Assembly: GCF_030272615.1 (NCBI RefSeq)
Contig: NC_081407.1
Location: 380,453,179 to 380,517,178 of the forward strand
Length of the DNA: 64,000 nt
Direction of reading: 5' to 3'
Source of the DNA: Cryptomeria japonica
Lineage: Eukaryota > Streptophyta > Pinopsida > Cupressales > Cupressaceae
The notes under the pieces: model-generated
Told to the model about the DNA's origin: nothing
The model's database searches: none
What the model saw: the letters and a program-made list of their open reading frames with translations, nothing else
Shown: in pieces, positions 23,245-33,989 of the stretch
How positions within the stretch are numbered: the stretch's first letter is position 1
Layout of the letters: every line of letters begins with the position of its first letter
Made by a program: the position numbers and the translations under genes

Positions 23245-23871
23245 TTTTGATGTATATATGATGACACTCGTGATTATGTTATTTTTAATGCTTAAACAAT
23301 GTACACATTGCTTAGATTAGAAGTAACATATTGAGTAATGAGCATGTATATCTGATTTAATTGCCATGTGATTGATTTCTCAATGCTTCATGATTAAATA
23401 GATACATGTGTGATTTAATTAAATAACTAAGTATTTGATGAAATGCTACTTTGATGATGTACAAAAAGAATGTATTAAGTTGAGAAATATATGACTAATG
23501 TGATTTAATTAACTCTATTTAAACACAACATGATATTATTTCTACTTCACATAAGAAATTATATAATATACTAACACATATGAAATGTAAATCCATTACA
23601 ATTTACATAAAAAGAATCCAAGACAAACAATATAGTAATGAAACATGCTTGTCAAGAATAAAGTAATGTAGACCAAACAATATAACATCATTTAGTGAAG
23701 ACATGCTAACATATTAACCAATTTTAAAAATAAAAGATATAAAGAGAGAACATAAAGAAGACAAGAAAGAGAGAGAGAGAGAAATAGAACTAGGCATAGT
23801 ATCTACGAAAGCTGCATAGCATTTATGGGAGTCTTGAGAGGCGCATTGGTGCAGGAGAACTTGAGAAATTT
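23245..23871. other. Tat 3' interior, non-coding
   Basis: AT-rich, with a short GA-rich stretch at 23735-23790. No gene or motif is recognised. Confidence 0.5.
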
Positions 23872-25409
23872 TGTTGTGTAGGTTCCAGGAGTTTTGAATC
23901 ATGTGATTTTGGTTTGTAATAAGGTCAATAGGATTTGGAATAAGTGCTCAGATGATGTAAGGACCCAAGGAGTTATTGGTTGGCCAATGTTGGCCTATTG
24001 GCTCTTAAGGGTGCCAAATAGAGAATTTGGTAGAATAAGTTGGTATTGTGTTAGAATAGGTTGTTTTGATGAATTTTAGGAGGTTTTAAGGTCATTTGAA
24101 CCTTTATAAGTGACCTAGGTTTGATTTGGGCAAAAGTTTCTCAACTATGTAAAAGTTGTAAAAAGTTGCAAAAGTTGCTCATAGCAACTTTGCAACATTT
24201 GCATTTTCCAAACACCAATAGATAGTTGGTTGTCTTTTTCAATTAAAGACATTTTTAACCAACCCAAGGCCGATATAAGGCTTGGGACAACCGATGAGAA
24301 TGTTGTTTGAAGATTTGAATAAAGAATAGCAAATTTAACTGATTTTGTACGGTCTGTATGGACTTCCAAGCCTAGAACAAGGCATGAATTGTTAGAGAAT
24401 AGACATACCTTTCATTTCATGGTGATTTGAGGTTTTGAAGTGTTATAGTTTGTAAGTTTTGTCATTTTTGTTGCAGGTGGGTCCTAAAGATCTTAAAACA
24501 AGGGTTTTGAAGACTCTATGGCTCATACCTAGCATTCCATGGTGGAACTCCATACTGAAACCTTGTGGAATTCTAGGAGGCCTTGTAAAGTATTCTTTCA
24601 ATTTGTTTTTAAGACAAGGAAGGCTAAAATCCATATTTGCCACCATACCTTAGGCTTGGCTTGTTGAGTTGGCAAGCAATGGGGATCATGGACAACAAAC
24701 CCTAGATGGGTAAATCCATTGGATGGATTTGATTCCAAGTTGGATTGGACATCCTCATGGGTGTATAGACCTGAGACAATAATCAGAATCCTTGTCCATT
24801 TGGACTGGTGAAGGCATTTGAGGAAAACCCTATTTTGTAGGCTTAAAAGGAGGGAATTAGGCCTAAAAAGGGTTAGGTGGGTTAGAAACCAAACCCATAT
24901 CCAATTTTGTGATATTGTATGAATATTAAAAAAGAGTATTTGAAAAGCTAAAGAGTTCACACCAGTGTTCAAGACTTCGGGCAGATAAGTGCAAAATATC
25001 TCACTAGTAGGGCTAATTGGACTATGTCTCCTAGTAGGCCTAAAAGAGAAAATTGGTCCTAAAGCTTGAAACCGGTAAACACAAAAGTACATAAATGAAG
25101 GGATAGGGTTGGACAACTAAGGAAAATCATCCCTAAGTGTGTTGGTCATGTGTAATGAAGATCCTAGGATAGAGAGGGTTGGCTCTTAGTTAAAGTGTTG
25201 AGTAGGAAGGTCTCTAATAAGGAGTGTTGGATGCTCACTAAACAAGAGGAGGTCACCTTAGTATAAGGACCTTGGGAAGGTCATTAAGGGTGGGTCCTAC
25301 AACCTTTGGAAGGTTTGAAACAGTGGAACCATTGGATGGTTCAAGAGACAACCTAAGGAGACATCAAGAATAAGCAAACCTTGAAGGAGTGAGCATCCTC
25401 TCTACATCA
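23872..25409 (-). repeat. Repeat family R, copy 2 (reverse)
   Basis: On the minus strand it starts TGATGTAGAGAGGATGC, as copies 1 and 3 start TGATGCAGAG. The blocks GGACCTTGGGAAGG, ACAACCTTTGGAAGGTTTG and GGAACCATTGGATGG (25270-25340) match the reverse complement of 58540-58660. An AAGTTGCAAAAGTTGCT block (24155-24195) matches 59740-59780. It abuts the end of the integrase. Apparent frames in it, such as 24598-25116, show no family features. Confidence 0.6.
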
Positions 25410-26470
25410 CATACCTTCCACATATGCTATCCTATAAGCACTTGATCCATAGACCTCCACAACGATGTATGGTCCAAGCCAATTAGGACTGAGCTTTCCT
25501 TTCTCCTCAGGTAAGGCATTCATGTTGCGCTGATTCTCATAAAGGACTAAATCCCCTACCAAGAAGGAATGTTGAATAACCTTATCATTGTAGCTTCGTT
25601 GCAAAGTTTTATGATACACTTGAATATGCTTGAGGGCGTTTATATGCCGTTCAAAAAGAATCTCAAGTTGTTGAAGTCTTTTCTCTCTATAAGAGTCACC
25701 ATCCACTATGCCCCTAAGAGAAACTCTCAAAGAAGGAATTTCCAACTCCAAAGGCATAATGGCGTCAACACCATAAACAACATTATAAGGTGTACAACTC
25801 GTAGAAACATGCACACTCATGCGCTAAGCCCACAGAGCTTAGGTTAATTGAGTATGCCAATTCTTACCATGCTTGTTTATAGTCTTTGGAAGAATTTATT
25901 CAATTATCCTATTAGAAGACTCATCTTGATCATTTGATTGAGGATAATAAGGTGTAGAAAATTTATGTTGAATATGATATTTCTCTAGAAACTTCTTTAC
26001 ATCCTTATTTTTGAATGATGTTCCATTATCTGAAACTAAGGCGGAAGGTATCCCAAATCAAGAAATGATGTTTTCCAAAATGAATTGACAAATTACTTCA
26101 GCGGTAGTGGATTGAAGAGGAACGACTTTCACCCACTTTGTAAAGTAATCAATGGTGGTTATGATGAAAGTATGTCCTTGAGATGAAGGAGGAGATATTT
26201 TACCAACAAGATCCAGACCCCATGTAGAAAAGGGCCAAGACGCTACCTGTGATCGAAGCTCTTGGGCAGGGGCATGGATCAAGTTACTATGTTTCTCACA
26301 CTGATGAGATCGTCTAACAAATGCAAAGAAATCCTTTTCCATGGTTTGCCAATAATATCCCATTTGGAGCAATCTCTGAACTAAAACCTACCCCCAAAAT
26401 GCCCCTCGCAAGCCCCTGAATGCGCTTCTTCAAGAGCGATAGGGACCTCAACCTTGTTTAAGCATCGAAG
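25410..26470 (-). pseudogene. Tat integrase
   Basis: The zinc-binding part reads EEAHSGACEGHFGG and RRSHQCEKHSN. The second motif is normally CxxC, and its first Cys has become Ser. The catalytic core follows: STWGLDLVGKISPPSSQGHTFIIT (first Asp in LDLVG) and IDYFTKWVKVVPL (second Asp region). The C-terminal end at 25407-25820 shows TPYNVVYGVDAIMPLE and GKLSPNWLGPYIV, the usual Tat integrase tail. A stop and a frameshift near 26055-26380, and another near 25821, break it. It would insert the cDNA, leaving 5-bp duplications. Confidence 0.9.
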
Positions 26471-26806
26471 GAGAAGACCATTATAACCCCTCCTATAGAG
26501 AACATTAGAAAGGATAATGCATCTAGTAGCCAATTTGTGAACCCTAGCCCTAGCATTCTTATTTGCAGAATCAAGAAAGGTACCATCACTCAAATATCTT
26601 ACGACATGCGAGGATGAATCTATAATGCACCAATATGCCACATCACTAGGATTATCAACAATAGTTGGGGAAGTAAGGTTGTGAATAGTGAATTGAAGAT
26701 CTACCAAGGGGTCCTCTAGAGACATAAGAGAGGCCACACATGCCATCACATCAGCATGTCGATTATCTTTTCAAGGAATAGGTTCCATGGTATAAGAATC
26801 ACATTT
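26471..26806 (-). pseudogene. Tat pol linker between RNase H and integrase
   Basis: It continues the integrase N-side frame (26381-26749): SPTIVDNPSDVAYWCIIDSS, then RVHKLATRCIILSNVLYRRGYNG. The latter is the conserved A.rY.l....LYrRg.d...L.C. lead-in to the zinc finger. No other domain is seen. Confidence 0.75.
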
Positions 26807-27110
26807 TTACAACAAGGATAAAGCTAGATCTCTATATTGTGATAGTTTGTCTTGTTTAGCTTGATAAACTCCCATCACTTGTCTTATGATTAGTTGAGAA
26901 TCTCCATAAATATGTAGATTTTTCACACTCAATGCCAAGGCTTCTTTAATTCTAGCTATAAGAGCTTCATATTCAGCAATGTTGTTGGTACATAATAAAT
27001 TGAGACGATATGATAAAGGAATAAGCTTATTTTTAGGAGAGATCAAGACCACCCTTCCCCCGATCCAGTACGACACTTAGAGCCATCAAAGTACAATTCC
27101 CAAGTCTCAT
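26807..27110 (-). pseudogene. Tat archaeal-type RNase H (aRH)
   Basis: ELYFDGSKCRTGSG gives the first Asp. After a frameshift near 27050 come CTNNIAEYEALIARIKEALAL with the Glu, and LHIYGDSQLIIRQVMGVYQ with the next Asp. This NNxAEYEAL...GDSQL pattern belongs to the second, host-like RNase H of Tat-lineage elements, not to the gypsy RNase H that precedes it. The active-site residues seen are intact, but the frame is not. Confidence 0.9.
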
Positions 27111-27885
27111 CAACCTCAATGGAAAGAATGTACTCATCGGGAAATGACTTTGGATTAGGTAGGGAGAAGGGTGAAGGAGCATCAACTAAATGATCAGTCA
27201 ACACTTGACCCTTTATTGCCTTTTGTGAGACAAACTTAAGGTCAAACTTGCTCAACATCATAATCCACTTAGCTAAGCATCCGAAAAGATCAGTTTTGGA
27301 GAAAAGATGTTTAAGAGGATCAAATTTAATGATAACATGGATCTCAACATTCAAGAGATAATGCCTCAACTTTTGAGTTACAAAGACTAAAGCAAGGCAT
27401 TGTCTTTCTATTGCAGAATATCAATCTTCGTAATCGAGTAGAGTATGACTTATGTAATAAACTGAGCATTATCTACCATCGTTATCACATTGTGGCAATA
27501 AGGCCGCAACAACTTGAGGGGAAACAACAATGTATAGAAAGAAAGGCTTAGTAGGATCAGCAGGTTGAAGAATGGGAGGATTGGCCAAATAGTTTTTTAG
27601 GTCTTCAAATGCTTGACAACAATTCTCATTCCATTGGAAAGTGATATTATTTTTAAGCAATTGTGTGAAGGGAAAGGTACGATCCACAAGTTGAGAAACG
27701 AACCTACGAATAGCTTGGATCTTTCCTTGCAAAATTTTTAGTTGAGAAACATTCTTAGGAGGTGGCATGTTAACAATAGCATCTATCTTCTTTGTATCCA
27801 CCTCAATGCCAAGATGTGAAACTATGAATCCTAATAGTTTTCCACTATCCACACCAAAAACATATTTTTGGGGAAGCAAACACAT
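27111..27885 (-). pseudogene. Tat gypsy-type RNase H and connection
   Basis: 27469-27885 reads CLLPQKYVFGVDSGKLLGF followed by PPPKNVSQLKILQGKIQAIRRF, the standard RT thumb/connection. It continues into FQWNENCCQAFEDLKNYLANPPIL and PFFLYIVVSPQVVAALL; the usual LYI..S..A.g.vL Asp is absent. 27043-27369 adds LKHLFSKTDLFGCLAKWIMMLSKFDLKF. A frameshift lies near 27420. Confidence 0.85.
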
Positions 27886-27954
27886 GTTGTACTTACGGAT
27901 TCTCTCAAAGATTTGATGAAGGATCTTAACATGATCTGTACGAAGGACGGATTT

Positions 27955-28440
27955 GGCTAAGATGTCATTAACGTAATCTTTAAGGTTTTATGCATATAGT
28001 CATGGAAGATAAGAGTCATAGAACACTGATAGGTTGTGCCTGCATTTTGTAATCCAAAAGGCATCACAATCCAAAAGGATCGTACCCCAAGAAGTGGTGA
28101 AAGCAGTTTTATATTGATCTTGGGGATTGATGAAAATTTGATTGTATCCTGAGAAACCATCCATAAAAGATAGTAAAGCATGCCCTGCTACTGAATCCAT
28201 TATCATATCAATATCCAGGAGGGGAAAATCATCTTTTAAAGAGGCCTTATTCAAATCACAAAAAAATCCGTACACATCCTAATCTTGTTTTCAGATTTAG
28301 CGACAACCACAATGTTCAAAATCCATGGGGAATAATCAATAGGATGGATGAATCCAACATCCAACAATTTTTCAATCTTAGCTTTAACAAGTAATGCCAC
28401 CTTAGGGTGAATCTTTTGAATCTTTTGCTTCACAGGTTTA
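27955..28440 (-). pseudogene. Tat reverse transcriptase
   Basis: The motifs in order are LLDVGFIHPIDYSPWILNIVVV, DLNKASLKDDFPLLDIDMIMD, LSFMDGFSGYNQIFINPQDQ, KTAFTTSWG, VMPFGLQNAGTTYQ and, after a frameshift, DYVNDILAKS near 27950-27985. The active site is normally YVDD, so the first catalytic Asp of the pair is now Asn. At least two further frameshifts separate the blocks (near 28250 and 28090). The order and wording match Tat/Ogre RT closely. Confidence 0.92.
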
Positions 28441-29341
28441 GCATCAAGAATTAGGATAATGTTATGATGACAATCTTAGGATCTACACCAAGCATGTTTG
28501 AATATATCCAAGCAAAGATATCAGGGAATTCATGTAACAACTCAGCATATTATTTTATCTCTTCCTCGTCAAGACATTTCACTATCTTGATGATCTTATA
28601 TTCAACATAAGGATCCATCTTGATGTCAATGGAGTCATTTATTAGGAGATTGCTTTGTTGAGGAGTATCTCCCAATTAAGGAAATTCTTTAACTATCTCA
28701 TCATTATTTCTTTCTTTCCCAAAGTAAGCTTCTGCATTTAAACAACAAAGAAAACTACGATTATGGTGATAACAGGGAAGGTTGTCATAAGCTCCCAAGA
28801 ATTCAGCTATGGAATCATCGGTAGAAAAAACATCCAAAGCAAAGGCACAAGAAGGGTCAAAGTCAATATATTATGGATATTTTAGTGAGAGAGAAGAAGA
28901 AATGACATTAACACTAATAGATGGTCTCTTAGAGACTTTAGTACGGTTGAAAGGATCATAACCAAGCCCAAATGTCATATCATGAAAGTTGTTTTCCAAG
29001 GGAACCTTAATCCCTTGTTCTTGAGCACCACATCCATCTCCATTATATCCACACCTAGCTAGGATGTGAAAACCTGGACCATAATGGTTAGTCATTTCTG
29101 AAGAAGAAGGATGATTTTCAAAAAGTGAAGGATCAAAATCCTCTAGACCAGAAATTAACAGAGGTGAAATCTGAGAAGCCGCCACAAAGTTTTTAGTCAA
29201 TGGCCCAGACAAAGTAGATTGATTTTTAGGTTCTTCTTCTCCTTTCTTCTTTTCAATCTTAGGTTCTCTAGGGGGAATTTTGTATTCCCCCATAAAAGTA
29301 GGATTGAAATCAAGGGATCCCCAATCATCTTTTGCAAGAAT
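28441..29341 (-). pseudogene. Tat protease-RT spacer with G-patch
   Basis: In the 28871-29293 frame a G-patch-like segment reads YGPGFHILARCGYNGDGCGAQEQGI, corresponding to the Gly-rich G-patch signature (.G..ll.k.Gy..G.glG...G...p). Such a domain after the protease is known in Tat-type and betaretroviral polyproteins and is thought to bind nucleic acid. The flanking sequence is acidic and Ser-rich. No domain is seen between 28441 and 28870. Confidence 0.7.
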
Positions 29342-29908
29342 CTATTCAGGAGAGAAAGTATTCTCAATTGTAGAGTCAGGTTGAGAAGACTCTTCCTCAA
29401 GAACGTTAGATCCACTTGAGGAAGTATCATGGATCGATCCAAATATAGGAGATAGGTTCGATGAACTAGTCACACTAATCGAAGTAGAAGCTTTAGAAGA
29501 ATTGTCTAAGATATTTGGGGAAGAATTTATCAAAGAGGATTTAGAAGTTGATGTTTGTAAATAAGCCTGAAATCTTGTGTCTACTAACAAGGTGTATGTT
29601 GTATTATTGTAAATGAATTTGATTTGCCTATGAAATGCAGAGGGAAAAACTTGCATGCTATGATTCCAAGGTCTCCCTAGCAACAAGTTGTATGTCAACT
29701 CTCCATACATGACATGAATAGGAGTAGGTAAAGTAATAGGGCCTACCTTAATAGGCGAGGTGATGATACCTAGTGAGGATTTAGCAACATTATCGAAGCC
29801 ATAGATGGTGAGGGAATCAAGCTTAATAAGAGATGTATTAACATTGATCTTATGCAATAAGATAATGCTACAAACATTAAGTCCAAAACATTGTCCAATA
29901 TTGTTCAT
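29342..29908 (-). pseudogene. Tat aspartic protease
   Basis: LDSLTIYGFDNVAKSSLGII, then VGPITLPTPIHVMYGELTYN and LLLGRPWNHSMQVFPSAFHR, are the flap and C-terminal part of the Tat retropepsin. The N-terminal catalytic motif, usually a DNGSALN-type sequence, reads NNIGQCFGLN, so the catalytic Asp is lost. A Ser-rich tail follows. The enzyme would process Gag-Pol. Confidence 0.85.
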
Positions 29909-30910
29909 CTTATCGCACTATCATTTATTATAACCACAATCATTAAGGGATCATATTGCTGTTGAATTTCACTAGAAGACAGCTCATCTTGTGTAAGCAC
30001 AATCTAAGCCTTAGGCGATGTAATATAGTGAATCAAGGAAGCCATATTATTGGATGTCACTGCGAGTGGGACATTCAATGTTTTCAAAGAATCTTGTAGC
30101 ATTCCATAATGAGCTGAGGAAGTTTGAAGCAAATCCCAAAGGGATATCTTGGTAGGAGTAGCTTTAAGTTGTTTGACAAGATCATATTATTTAGCATGGG
30201 TTTGTGAAATATGAGGTGCTTGAGGAAGAATGAGTTGAGGATCAGATAGAGGAGTCAGAGAAACCAGAGGAGGGTTAGGTTGCCTATTGTTTCTTGTGTT
30301 ATAGGTATGGGCAACTACATTATAATTATCCTTAGTTAATTGTCTAGCATAGCTATAAGGAATATTAGTGGGATTCCTTCCTTGAACCGTAATGATAGGT
30401 TTGTTTGGAGTGCTAAAGGAATCATGACCATATCCACCTTGAACCATGAAAAGAGGTTGATTAGGAAGAGGTGACGTTGAGAAGGAAAAGCACCTTGGAC
30501 AACAAAAGTGGTTTTCTATGTTCATTCACATTGATCATATTGATTAACCTTTTAGATGCATTATTCTGGTTTGAAAGTTTAGGCAAAGACACAAAGTCAT
30601 CAAGGGCATCATCCAATAAAGCATGATCATAGTGATTGAAAGGCTTATCCTTGGACTCAAAAGGAGACATAACATCATTGAGGGAATCATGGGAATAAAC
30701 TATGTTGCTAGATCTAGTGAAGGAGTTGATAGGAATGTACCCATGAGAGGAATCGTTCAACTTATCTTTCTCATCACCATGAAATGGCATAGTAACAAGG
30801 TTGATTAATTTTTGGCAAAATGAGGGTTTAGAAGGCTTAGGGTTAGGGTTAAAAAACTCATCTAGAGCTTCATATAATTCATCCTTACTAAACTCATGAT
30901 AAACAAAATT
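29909..30910 (-). pseudogene. Tat gag C-terminal / pre-protease region
   Basis: Just before the protease the frame reads ISLWDLLQTSSAHYGMLQDSL and LNVPLAVTSNNMASLIHYI, the conserved pre-protease block of Tat elements. Upstream frames (30187-30525, 30461-30790) are Pro/Asn/Ser-rich. I cannot find the usual retrotransposon gag core, so an internal deletion or strong decay is likely. The whole 5' coding part is short (about 250 bp to the primer site). Confidence 0.6.
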
Positions 30911-31019
30911 ACATACATCATCAACAACATGAACTTATTGCAAATAAAAATCTAACATCTTGAAATGAAAATTGCGTGAAACTTAAAACACACAATGCAA
31001 GGAAAATGAAAGAAACCTA

Positions 31020-31070
31020 TCTCTTTTTTTTTTCTTTTTCTCTTTTTTCGCTTTTTTTTTCTTTTATGTT
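31020..31070. repeat. T/CTTTTT low-complexity tract
   Basis: Pyrimidine-rich TTTTTTTTTTCTTTTTCTC lies in the Tat 5' leader. The minus strand is purine-rich (Lys/Arg-coding in one frame). Confidence 0.8.
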
Positions 31071-31124
31071 TTGAAAGCAAATGAAATAAACTAGATCTAG
31101 ATCTAATAATACAATGTAATACAA

Positions 31125-31157
31125 ATGAAATTAGATTCACGTCGAGTTCACCAAATA
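31125..31157 (-). promoter_or_regulatory. Tat element primer binding region
   Basis: Immediately after the 5' LTR the minus strand reads TATTTGGTGAACTCGACGTG. A TGG triplet a few bases from the LTR fits a primer site, but I cannot assign the tRNA. Confidence 0.5.
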
Positions 31158-32804
31158 TGTGTAGGGGAAAAAGTGTGAGTAAGTATGAAAACCCTAATCC
31201 CATTCTCATACACACTCATGGAATACAAAAGAGCCTAGGGAGGTAACACACATCGACTAATTCTTATGAGAAAGATATAGTCATGGATTACCTCTTAGGT
31301 TTTCTATTCCTTTGCTGTAAATGAGAGAGAGGAATGATGCAAAATGCAATCTAACCGAGAAAGCAACTAAGCAGGCCAATCCCAATCTGAGAATGTAGAT
31401 CAAAGAACAACTGATACAATGGTGAAAAGTACAGATTAGAAGGAAAAACAAGAGGTGTACCTATGTCTGAAATATGAGCAGAAATGTCTGGGACTAGGGT
31501 GCCACACCACTGTCCTGATTGCAATTCTAGAGCTGCAACTGATAGGAGGGATTCTGAGATCTGCAAGGTGTTGTTCTACCAAGTCCTATTGACAAAGGGT
31601 AGGACCACGATGCCACACCACTGTCATGGGAAGGACTAGGGTGCCAAGCCCCTATCCTTGATAGATTTCTGCACTTCTGAGACTTCTGGGTGGTGTTGAT
31701 GCCTGTTCTAGATCTGTAACTGCTTCCAGATTCCTATTTCTACACCTGCAACTAAAAATAGAAAGTTTGGGGTGGCTATATAGGGTTTTGCCTTAGTCAA
31801 ACCCCCGTGTTGGTTATTTACACCTCCATGAATATCTGATAATGTATTGGAAATGTGTGTGCAAGAACCTCGTGTGTATGCAAGATCCTAAGAATGAAAG
31901 TAAACAACCTAGAGCAACCCTAATTGCTTATAATTGACAAAGTAAATGCTGTAAATCCACAATGCAAAGTGATCTAAAGCATGAATGTAAATCAAAATGA
32001 AGCTTATACAAAGACATGAAAAAAAACATGAAACCATACCCAACCCCAAGGGAGGGGTACAAGCCAATCGTCAGTTGGTGATCTCCTATTGTTCTTCTAC
32101 ATCTTCAAAAGCCCCCAATTGATAAAATGATGCTTGATGAATGTTTGATGGATTAATGTTGAATATTGTTGAAGACTTCAAAGATCTACTCTTTCGCTGC
32201 AAAGAAGGTTCTAAAACTCTTAAAACCTTCCCTTAGATTCTTAGAAGAAGACCCCTTCAAATAAAGAAAGAGAGCTCTTAAGTATGAAACCCTAGATCTT
32301 AATTTCATGCTTAGGCTAACCTAGGATTTGAATTTCTCGCTGATATTTTGGGGTTAAGCATTATCATAGCATAGGATTATGCTCCCGAAATTTTAGGAAA
32401 TAATCCGCGGACCATGTGCATTCTCGTCATGGTTCAACCAACTTTTCACCAAATTTTTGAGGCCGTTAGATATGATGATATTAGAGCGCATCCCAAAGTT
32501 ACAACTAATTTCGAGATGTTTTGATATGCAAAATCGGGCCTAAACGGTCAAAATAAGACATAATTAGGGTTTATGATTAAATGATTCATTGGAGGAATAA
32601 AATGAAAAGGGTCACGCTTAGGGTAAATGGCCCAACTTTGTAATGTGTAAAGTGATGAGACATGACCTTAGATTTAATTAAATTAATTAGTTAAATACTT
32701 AAAGGGGAATGAGAAATGCAAGATGCAAGACACACTAAGGCGGGTGCTAACCTAAGTGTGAAATTGTACCACCCTAGCAAGGGTGTACAATTTACGACTC
32801 TACA
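31158..32804 (-). repeat. Tat element 5' LTR
   Basis: It pairs with 18488-20150; ends are TGTGTAGGGG and TCTACA. Directly outside, CTTTT (32805-32809) repeats the CTTTT at 18483-18487. It would carry the promoter on the minus strand. Confidence 0.9.
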
Positions 32805-32848
32805 CTTTTTAACACAATTGTGTAAACCCTCAGGTTAACAGAATAAAG

Positions 32849-32861
32849 GCTTTGATACCAT
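32849..32861 (-). promoter_or_regulatory. Element A primer binding site (initiator Met tRNA type)
   Basis: The minus strand reads TGGTATCAAAGCC one base after the LTR end. The well-known initiator-Met primer site is TGGTATCAGAGCC, so one base differs. Confidence 0.75.
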
Positions 32862-33989
32862 TGTAATATACTAGGTTAAATAAATTATTTATTATACTTT
32901 ATTTTCAACAAGGGACACCAAGTTGAACAAATTTATTATCTCTTCAACCATAGATAAATTAGATCTAAAAGTGATTCCATTATTTTATAATAATTTCATC
33001 CAAACAATGTATGCACGAATAAAGAGATTGAAACCAAAATTGTTTCCAAACACCATAAAATAAAATTTATCATTAATTTTAGATTTTTCTATAGAAATAC
33101 AAAGATATTATAGTGATCTTCATGTACAACAACTTTTGCAACAAACCCCAAACTTCTACTACAAAATCACTCCAAATAGTGTTCATTAAAAAGTACCAAA
33201 AAACCCTTTAACTATCATGCAACACAATAAAAAATCCCCAAGCCCACACCAAAAGGTTTTAAAACATAAATACAATTAAATAAAATGCAATAAAATCAAA
33301 ACCATGACCTCATGCTCACTAAGAACTTCTGCAAATCACAAAACTCTAAAAACCCAAGCTATCGCTTCAAACCCTCACCTGCAAGACAAAGCTCTAAAAC
33401 TCTTGAAACTATCAAAACCTTAAGCACAAATGTAACCTCTAGATGATATTACTCTCATAAACCCTTTGTCTTCCAACCTTAGATTAATTGAAAACCATGA
33501 ACATCCCGTTCAACATGTCTCAGTCTCCACTGGTTTATCAGCCATTGAAAATTTGTAAGTTGAAACTCAAATTGATAAATAATTTTTTTTTAATATCTTC
33601 CAAATGCCTAAATGTATCAATATATGGAATCCAAATTCAAAATTCAAATGGGTACCCAAATCCCACTCCTTGAAACAAAGAAAACTTGCATGAAATAGAA
33701 ATGTTCATTTTATGGCAACTGCCATAAAGCCACTAGATGCTAGAGATGCCCAAAGATCCCAAAGAAACTTTCCAAAAACCAACACCACCATAATAAAATA
33801 TTAATTTAATAGTTATTTGTTTGAGAAATATTATTTTCATCAAAACAAATAAATATTAAATTAGTATTATTTCCCTCAAACTATCTTATCATCTTGACTT
33901 ACTATTTTAGGACATCTTGACTTACTATTTTGGAACAATAGAAACTTACTATTCTAGTAAATGCTATTTTTGAAAAATGGGTCATGACA
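32862..33989 (-). repeat. Element A 5' LTR
   Basis: It is bounded by TGTAATATAC and GGGTCATGACA on the plus strand, with TG...CA ends. It aligns with the split 3' LTR at 680-1270 and 14772-14837. AAAAT follows, against GAAAT at 675-679. Confidence 0.8.

Larger units (their letters stand above)
18488..32804 (-). mobile_element. Tat/Ogre-type Ty3/gypsy element with dual RNase H and antisense PMD gene
   Basis: LTRs at 18488-20150 (1663 bp) and 31158-32804 (1647 bp) share ends TGTGTAGGGG and CTACA, and CTTTT flanks both sides (18483-18487 and 32805-32809). Minus-strand order is gag remnant, protease, G-patch, RT, RNase H, archaeal-type RNase H, integrase, long 3' interior, PPT and 3' LTR. An extra archaeal-like RNase H and a long region after integrase with an antisense ORF are hallmarks of the Tat lineage. 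The LTRs differ at about 9% over the first 110 bases compared by eye, and pol is broken. Confidence 0.9.
680..33989 (-). mobile_element. LTR retrotransposon A, host of the LINE and Tat insertions
   Basis: Two copies of a 1.1-kb sequence bound this element: 32862-33989 complete, and 680-1270 joined to 14772-14837 after removing the LINE. On the minus strand the LTR starts TGTCATGAC and ends TATTACA. A primer site TGGTATCAAAGCC follows the 5' LTR, and a purine-rich GGGAAAGGAGGACT precedes the 3' LTR. Flanks are GAAAT (675-679) and AAAAT (33990-33994), a 4/5-base duplication. The true interior is only 32810-32861 plus 14838-18487, about 3.7 kb, and is heavily decayed. The superfamily is uncertain; a gypsy-like RT fragment at 16512-16814 is the only coding clue. 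Confidence 0.75.

Noticed and set aside
24598-25116. 172-codon minus-strand frame
   Set aside because: It lies inside repeat R. The matching region of copy 3 does not keep the frame, and no family features are visible.
29219-29419. Plus-strand frame opposite the Tat G-patch region
   Set aside because: It is a shadow of the minus-strand polyprotein, with no domain of its own.
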